This document shows positions 60,829-64,000 of a stretch of DNA of 64,000 nt, one piece after another. Every line of letters starts with the position of its first letter. Position 1 is the first letter of the stretch. Made by a program: the position numbers and the translations under genes. The stretch spans positions 124,001 to 188,000 of the forward strand of contig CAKPNA010000001.1 of assembly GCA_934168275.1 (NCBI GenBank), given 5' to 3'. The notes under the pieces were generated by a model that worked only from the letters and a program-made list of their open reading frames with translations, was not told the origin of the DNA and searched no databases. The stretch comes from an uncultured Bacilli bacterium (GTDB lineage Bacteria; Bacillota_I; Bacilli_A; RF39; UBA660).

Positions 60829-61701
60829 TTATACTAATTTCTTACTTACTAAATCATACTTATAAGTAATACCCTCACTATCACTACTAAGTACATCAAA
60901 TGACATAACATTATCTTCAAAACGAATATTTAAAGTATCTATATTATTAGTATCAGAATAATCTAAATGACCATCTATTATCATTATTAAATTAGATTCT
61001 AGCTTATTATTAACTATATCTATTTTATTATCTTTATCAATGACTAAATAATTACTATTATCTATTCTAGTAATATATAAGTAATCACTACCAATTACTT
61101 CTTTACTAAGTGATAACAAACTATATTTATTATCTTTCTCTATAATAACATTTTCTCCATTAACTTCAACATATTGATACTCTAAATCTAAATATATACT
61201 AAAATCACTATCTATTAATCCATATAAACTATTATTGCTAACCTTTAACATATTACCTGACACTGCTATATTATCATAAATATTATTAACTATTACACTA
61301 CCTTGATTATCAATAATACCAACTTTATTATTACCTCTTATTATAAAATATGTATTATTATTATAAAGTAAATATTCATACCAATCATAACTATCACTAA
61401 CTACTTTATCATTCTTATAATCATATACCAAATACTTACCATTATCATTAATAATAACTGTATCATCATCATAGTTAACTATATATGGACTATTTTTCTT
61501 ATAAGTATAACGACTATAATAACTACCTACATTTGTTGTCGAAGTACATAACTTATTATCACAATCATAAAAATATAAATATTTATTAGTATCCAAACTT
61601 TCCCATTTAACCTTATATTCAATAACCAAATATAATATTAAGCCTAAAATAATATATACACCTAAAACCCACACTAACTTCCACCAATTTATCTTTTTCA
61701 T
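60829..61701 (-). CDS. Membrane-anchored protein with WG-repeat-like segments
   Basis: The 290-residue protein has one N-terminal helix (LVWVLGVYIILGLILYLVI) and an outer part of short beta repeats such as NNKVGIIDNQGSVIVNNIYD and NSLYGLIDSDFSIYLDLEY, like degenerate WG repeats. Function unknown. Its start overlaps the P-type ATPase gene by four bases, so it may be an accessory part of that pump. Confidence 0.7.
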   Translation of the reverse strand: MKKINWWKLVWVLGVYIILGLILYLVIEYKVKWESLDTNKYLYFYDCDNKLCTSTTNVGSYYSRYTYKKNSPYIVNYDDDTVIINDNGKYLVYDYKNDKVVSDSYDWYEYLLYNNNTYFIIRGNNKVGIIDNQGSVIVNNIYDNIAVSGNMLKVSNNSLYGLIDSDFSIYLDLEYQYVEVNGENVIIEKDNKYSLLSLSKEVIGSDYLYITRIDNSNYLVIDKDNKIDIVNNKLESNLIMIIDGHLDYSDTNNIDTLNIRFEDNVMSFDVLSSDSEGITYKYDLVSKKLV

Positions 61702-63995
61702 TTCTTACCTCCAAATAATTTCACTATAAAATCATATATTAAAGTAAATAACCATACTAAATAATTATCTGCTAAAATAAGTAAAATCATTAATATTATT
61801 CCCCATACACTAGGAATAGATAAAAGTAAAAACTCCCTAAATAGTATCATTGATAAGACAAAACTTATACTACAAGCCACTAATAATATCTTTCTAATAA
61901 AAGTAAGTGGGCTACATATCTTATATAATAAGTATAAGTTTAAATATCCTGTTGCTCCTACTACTACAAATCTTAAATTATCAAAATCAACATTAAATAT
62001 ATTACTTATCATAATAATAAAGAATATATTTATAAATACACATAAACCTGCCGGTAAAGCATTTCTAAATACTTTGACCATAAACCCTTTTTTAACCTTT
62101 GTATAATTAGGTTCTAGAGCCAAGAAGAATGAAGGAATACCTACACAAAATGCTCCAATCAATGATAACTGTACCGGATAGAAAGGATATTCATGAGCAA
62201 GAACTATTGATAGTATTGATAATATAAATGAATAAATAGTCTTAATTAAATACATACTAGATACTCTCTCGATATTATTAACTACTCTTCGACCCTCATT
62301 AACTATATCCGGAAGTATCCCAAAGTCAGCATCAGTTAAAACTACCTCAGCCACATTTCTTGCCGCACTTACCCCATTAGCAAGAGCAATACCACAGTCT
62401 GATTCCTTTAAGGCTAAAATATCGTTAACACCATCTCCTATCATACCAACCGTCTTATCTTCTTTCAAAGCCTTAACAATCATCTTCTTTTGTTCAGGAG
62501 TAACACGCCCAAAAATCATATATTCATTAACAATACTCTTAAGCTTATCATAATCTTCTGGTAAATCTTTACCACTTATATACTTATCATAACCATCAAA
62601 ATCTAAATACTTAACAATATTTGATACTGTTAATGGATTATCCCCTGATATAATCTTTAAACTAACATCTTGACTTTTAAAATACTCTAACGTTTCTTTA
62701 GCATTCTTTCGGACATTATCTTTAATAATAATAAAGGCTATTACTTTACTATCAACTATCTTATTACCTTCTACCTTACCTTTAGCTAAAGTAAGTATTC
62801 GGTATCCCTTATCCGTAAATTTAACTAATTCTGGATAATCTTCAATCTTCTTATCAGTAAGATATTCTAAAGCTCCTAATCCATAGTCTCCTTCTTTAAA
62901 AGAAACTGCACTATATTTTCTAGATGATGAAAAAGGAATTCTTTTTATTACCTCATAATCACTATTCTTATTAAAATATTTACTAAGTGCTTTATCTGTA
63001 GCATTAATATCCTTATCTAACATATTACCTACTATTTTATTAACATCATACTTTTCATTAAGCTTTAAAATATCTACTACTTCCATTGTCCCATCAGTAA
63101 TAGTTCCTGTTTTATCAAGGCATAAGACATCAACACAAGCAAGTAATTCAATACCATTTAATTTTTGAATAATAACTTTCTTCTTAGCCATCTTAATAAC
63201 TCCGACTGTCAAAGCAATTGAAGTAAGAAGCATTAACCCTTCCGGTATCATTCCATTAACTCCAGCCACTGCTCCTAGAATAGCCTCTGAATAACTATTT
63301 TTATTATAAAAATATTGTGATATAAATAATAAAACTGCTGTTGGTACTATTAAAACAGTAACTACCTTTAAAATACTATTAATACTCTTCTTTAAATAAG
63401 AAGTATTTTCTTTAATCGTTGCTGCTTCTTTAACTAAATTACTAGCATATGTATCTTCATTAATTGATATAACTTTAGCATATACTTCACCACTAGTAAT
63501 AACTGTTCCTGATATAAGTTTATCTCCTACATTCTTAGTAATCGCATCACTCTCACCTGTAATAACTGACTCATCAACTTCACAATTATTACCTTTAACT
63601 ATTACAGCATCTACGCAAATATCATCACCAACTGTTAAGCATAAAATATCATCAATAACTATATCCCAAGTATTAATCTGCTCTTTCTTACCTTCTCTTA
63701 CTACTGTAACCTTATCACTATTAGCAATAGTAAGACCATCGATGATCTTTTTAGCTTTTATCTCTTGATATATTGATATCACCGTATTAATAATTATAAC
63801 ACCTAAAAATGTTGCATTAGCAAACTGTCCAGTTGTTAATACTAAGATAAATAATACAACATTAATCATATTAAATAAAGTAATAGTATTAGATAAAACA
63901 ATAGTCTTAATACTTCTCGAATGTTTAACATTCTTATTATTAACAAGCCCATTAGATATACGATACTCAACATCCTGTCTATTTAAACCATCCAT
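61698..63995 (-). CDS. CtpE-like cation-transporting P-type ATPase
   Basis: The 765-residue pump has the actuator motif VDESVITGESDAITKNVGD, the helix-4 motif GMIPEGLMLLTSIALTVG, phosphorylated Asp in CLDKTGTITDG and MIGDGVNDILALKESDCGIA. The PEGLM motif and lack of HMA or CPC fit the CtpE-like group, linked to calcium uptake in actinobacteria; the ion here is inferred. The ATG at 63995 is only five bases from the window edge, so the ribosome site is not visible and the true start could lie outside. Confidence 0.88.
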   Translation of the reverse strand: MDGLNRQDVEYRISNGLVNNKNVKHSRSIKTIVLSNTITLFNMINVVLFILVLTTGQFANATFLGVIIINTVISIYQEIKAKKIIDGLTIANSDKVTVVREGKKEQINTWDIVIDDILCLTVGDDICVDAVIVKGNNCEVDESVITGESDAITKNVGDKLISGTVITSGEVYAKVISINEDTYASNLVKEAATIKENTSYLKKSINSILKVVTVLIVPTAVLLFISQYFYNKNSYSEAILGAVAGVNGMIPEGLMLLTSIALTVGVIKMAKKKVIIQKLNGIELLACVDVLCLDKTGTITDGTMEVVDILKLNEKYDVNKIVGNMLDKDINATDKALSKYFNKNSDYEVIKRIPFSSSRKYSAVSFKEGDYGLGALEYLTDKKIEDYPELVKFTDKGYRILTLAKGKVEGNKIVDSKVIAFIIIKDNVRKNAKETLEYFKSQDVSLKIISGDNPLTVSNIVKYLDFDGYDKYISGKDLPEDYDKLKSIVNEYMIFGRVTPEQKKMIVKALKEDKTVGMIGDGVNDILALKESDCGIALANGVSAARNVAEVVLTDADFGILPDIVNEGRRVVNNIERVSSMYLIKTIYSFILSILSIVLAHEYPFYPVQLSLIGAFCVGIPSFFLALEPNYTKVKKGFMVKVFRNALPAGLCVFINIFFIIMISNIFNVDFDNLRFVVVGATGYLNLYLLYKICSPLTFIRKILLVACSISFVLSMILFREFLLLSIPSVWGIILMILLILADNYLVWLFTLIYDFIVKLFGGKK

Positions 63996-64000
63996 TATTA

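Noticed and set aside
1..64000. tRNA, rRNA genes, CRISPR arrays and replication origin
   Set aside because: None found on reading both strands.

Overview
The window is a very AT-rich stretch (by eye about 25-30% GC) of a Gram-positive, low-GC Bacillota chromosome, most like the uncultured gut Bacilli/Mollicutes-related lineages. The lineage is inference. The evidence is UvrC, RadC, SerS, bL32, bL19, RbgA and RsmE of Bacillota type, clean TTGNNN-N17-TATAAT promoters, GGAGG-type ribosome sites, an LPXTG-like surface anchor and BceRS-AB-type peptide sensing. TGA is used as a stop and Trp is TGG, so the standard bacterial code (11) applies. No tRNA, rRNA or CRISPR was found. Almost all genes lie on the minus strand.

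Layout, left to right. 1-9370: one long minus-strand surface-polysaccharide operon (GT2, GT4, Wzx-like flippase, GT2, GT4, Wzy-GT2 fusion, PssD/PssE-like pair) that runs off the left edge. 9531-11617: a SipW/CalY-type surface protein whose C-terminal block has foreign GC-rich codon use and looks like a DGR variable region. It is preceded by a short leader ORF with a 12-G tract and a strong terminator hairpin, a probable phase-variable attenuator. 11651-21986: housekeeping genes (uvrC, yigZ, a prepilin-like surface protein, radC, hsp20, a GntR-ABC transporter operon, serS, yceD-rpmF). 22042-25302: a two-gene MoxR ATPase plus zinc-peptidase/VWA module, flanked by an exact 25-bp direct repeat derived from the 3' end of rbgA, so it looks like an inserted island. 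25279-30345: rbgA followed upstream by an accessory zone with RhuM, a truncated Bro-N protein, a DUF1016 remnant, a queuosine-salvage glycosidase and a dinD gene broken by one nonsense codon.

30349-42302: a hybrid sensor kinase without the phospho-accepting His, an acyl-AMP ligase, several uncharacterised proteins, a gene pair containing a 5-hmdU-kinase-helical-domain-like protein, TraX, a Ham1-type NTPase and a DUF1848 pseudogene. 42369-48383: a BceRS-AB-like module diverging from an LPXTG-like MucBP surface protein across one palindromic operator. 48420-50897: CadC/ArsR regulator plus P1B metal ATPase. 50957-54054: DUF4358-like protein, MBOAT acyltransferase and DHHW/AlgX-like protein, a polymer O-acetylation set. 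54082-58244: lepB, rplS with a leader hairpin, a probable type VII-secreted GDPD protein, a membrane protein and rsmE. 58389-59722: a TnpB element whose omega-RNA tail and guide can be read. 59887-64000: small unknown proteins, a WG-repeat-like membrane protein and a CtpE-like P-type ATPase at the right edge.

The common theme is the cell surface: capsule synthesis, a switchable and possibly hypermutated surface protein, a prepilin-like protein, an anchored MucBP protein under a peptide-sensing system, and polymer acylation. The most interesting candidates are the poly-G leader/terminator switch with its candidate variable region (9531-11617) and the MoxR-VWA island at rbgA (22042-25302).
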